A model generated the notes under the pieces. That model was not told the DNA's origin. It did no database searches and saw only the letters and a list, made by a program, of their open reading frames with translations. The position numbers and the translations under genes were made by a program. Shown piece after piece: positions 62,805 to 64,000 of a stretch of 64,000 nucleotides of DNA (the first letter of the stretch is position 1; every line of letters starts with the position of its first letter). The stretch is from Prunella strophiata (lineage: Eukaryota > Chordata > Aves > Passeriformes > Prunellidae): the NCBI GenBank assembly GCA_036583965.1, contig JAZBQD010000005.1:1504314-1568313 (forward strand), read 5' to 3'.

Positions 62805-64000
62805 CCCAGAATCACTATTCACTTTGAAACTACCTGTACTGGGTTTGGGAGGTTTTTTTTTAATTTAAAAAAATCGTTGATCACATCCACAGTTAGGGAT
62901 TCTTACAGACCCTTCTCCATTTATTTTCATAATGCTACTCTTGTTGGAACAATAGGGAAGTTTAAATATTTAGTGTCAAAGTCCTGAAATGCAATGAATG
63001 CAAAGTTTAATTCGTTTTAAAGGCTCTAAACAATTCCTGCAGCCAAACTGGAACAAAACAAGCCTGTGGGATGGTTCATGGGTGTTTAGGGGAGATGTGT
63101 TCTGGGACGTTGAGGGAGCGTTGGGATGCCGACAGCTTTGGCTGTTTGGAGGAGGAATTGAGAGGGGAAAGGGGCTGGTGCAGATGTGGCTCAGAATTCC
63201 CTGATCCAGTGTCAGTGACTTGCTTGTGCTGAGAGGACCTGGGTGGTGAAATGGAACTTTGTCATTGATCAGATGTGGGAAAACCCAACCAACTGTGGCT
63301 CCATCTTCCTTGTGGGGTGGTGGGAAAGGGGTGCTCTGTGAGTCCTGGGGGTGTTTCCAGCAGCAGCAGGTCGTGGCTCTTGTAGCAGTGGATGGAGGTC
63401 AGGCTGTAACTGTTGGCTTTTCCCAGCATATCCAAACTTGCTCTCAGCTTAGGGCACTTGGAATGATTAATTTCACACCTGTATGCAAGGATTTCACGTG
63501 AGCATTTCCCTTCCACCATTTCCAGCTGTGGTTTGGGGTTTGTCTTTTTTTTCCTTTCTATTCTTTTCTGTGCAGGGGGAAATTCCCAGTTGATTACAGA
63601 GGCTGTGAAACTGTCACGGGGTGGGAGTTCTCCTTGGCACTGGGACCTGGCAGGGACTGGCTTTGCCTTTTCCTCTCGTGCTGGGCTGGGGAAGGATCCT
63701 GTGTCTGTCCCCAGCAGTTGCCCGTTGGGCAGACTGGGGAAACTGGGACAGAGGGGTGGTTTGGAGCCAGACCCTCTGCTGGGGCAGCTCCTGGGTTCAT
63801 GGGAGCTGGTCCCTGTCACCGGGCTCCAGGTGCTCTCCAGTGTGACAGAGCTCTGTGGTTCCCTCTGGGTGTACCCTCCCGGGATAGAAATTGTCCTGCT
63901 CTGCTGATATTAGATACCAGGAGGTGCAAATCACACCTGACTTTCAGTTTTAGGGACTGTGACTTGTTTTCCGAGTTGTTGACTTCCGTTAGGGACAGAA

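Larger units (their letters stand above)
60682..64000 (+). other. LARP4 3'UTR and downstream sequence
   Basis: Non-coding after the LARP4 stop. LARP4 transcripts have multi-kb 3'UTRs in mammals, so much of this may be transcribed. I did not see a canonical AATAAA, so the 3' end is undetermined. Contains a CR1 (62488-62757) and an AT-rich microsatellite. No further gene was recognised up to the right edge. Confidence 0.5.

Overview
The window is a stretch of an avian nuclear genome. Its genes are interrupted by GT-AG introns, promoters sit in CpG-rich islands, and the interspersed repeats are almost all CR1 LINE fragments, including the 'gagttggaagggaccca...tcctggccctgcac' subfamily that I associate with neoavian and especially passerine birds. 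The gene order CERS5(-), LIMA1(-), LARP4(+) matches the human 12q13 neighbourhood. No prokaryotic genes, tRNA/rRNA genes or CRISPR arrays were seen.

Layout. 1-7.3 kb: the 5' part of CERS5 on the minus strand (coding exons 1 and 2 only; the rest lies left of base 1) with its CpG-island promoter at about 6.3-7.3 kb. 7.3-8.85 kb: a short intergenic gap with CR1 pieces. 8.85-32.23 kb: LIMA1 (EPLIN) on the minus strand, with a 3'UTR, nine clear coding exons, one predicted 10-nt micro-exon, and a 5' CpG island at 31.6-32.23 kb. 32.25-35.04 kb: a 2.8-kb minisatellite with a 19-bp unit, about 147 copies, starting about 30 bp beyond the LIMA1 CpG island. 35.04-43.5 kb: intergenic, with no recognisable gene (mammals carry FAM186A in this interval). 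43.5-60.7 kb: LARP4 on the plus strand, 16 coding exons, intact from ATG to stop (732 codons). 60.7-64 kb: LARP4 3'UTR or downstream sequence with a CR1 and an AT-rich microsatellite.

State of the genes. LARP4 has perfect exon phasing. LIMA1 has three +1 disruptions (near 10245, 10710 and 19256), and CERS5 exon 1 has one -1 disruption (near 6585). In each case conserved protein resumes in another frame and the exon phases balance only when the single base is corrected. These are probably assembly or sequencing indels, but recent frameshift alleles are possible. The long open frames at 31.8-35.3 kb on both strands are by-products of the 19-bp repeat and are not genes.

The genes are housekeeping or cytoskeletal and share no pathway: CERS5 makes ceramide in the ER, LIMA1 cross-links actin, and LARP4 binds poly(A)/PABP and stabilises mRNA. 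The observations most worth checking are the minisatellite next to the LIMA1 promoter, a candidate in-frame 27-nt LARP4 micro-exon at 55892-55918, a phase-required 10-nt LIMA1 micro-exon at 14813-14822, and an unidentified dispersed repeat shared by two LARP4 introns.
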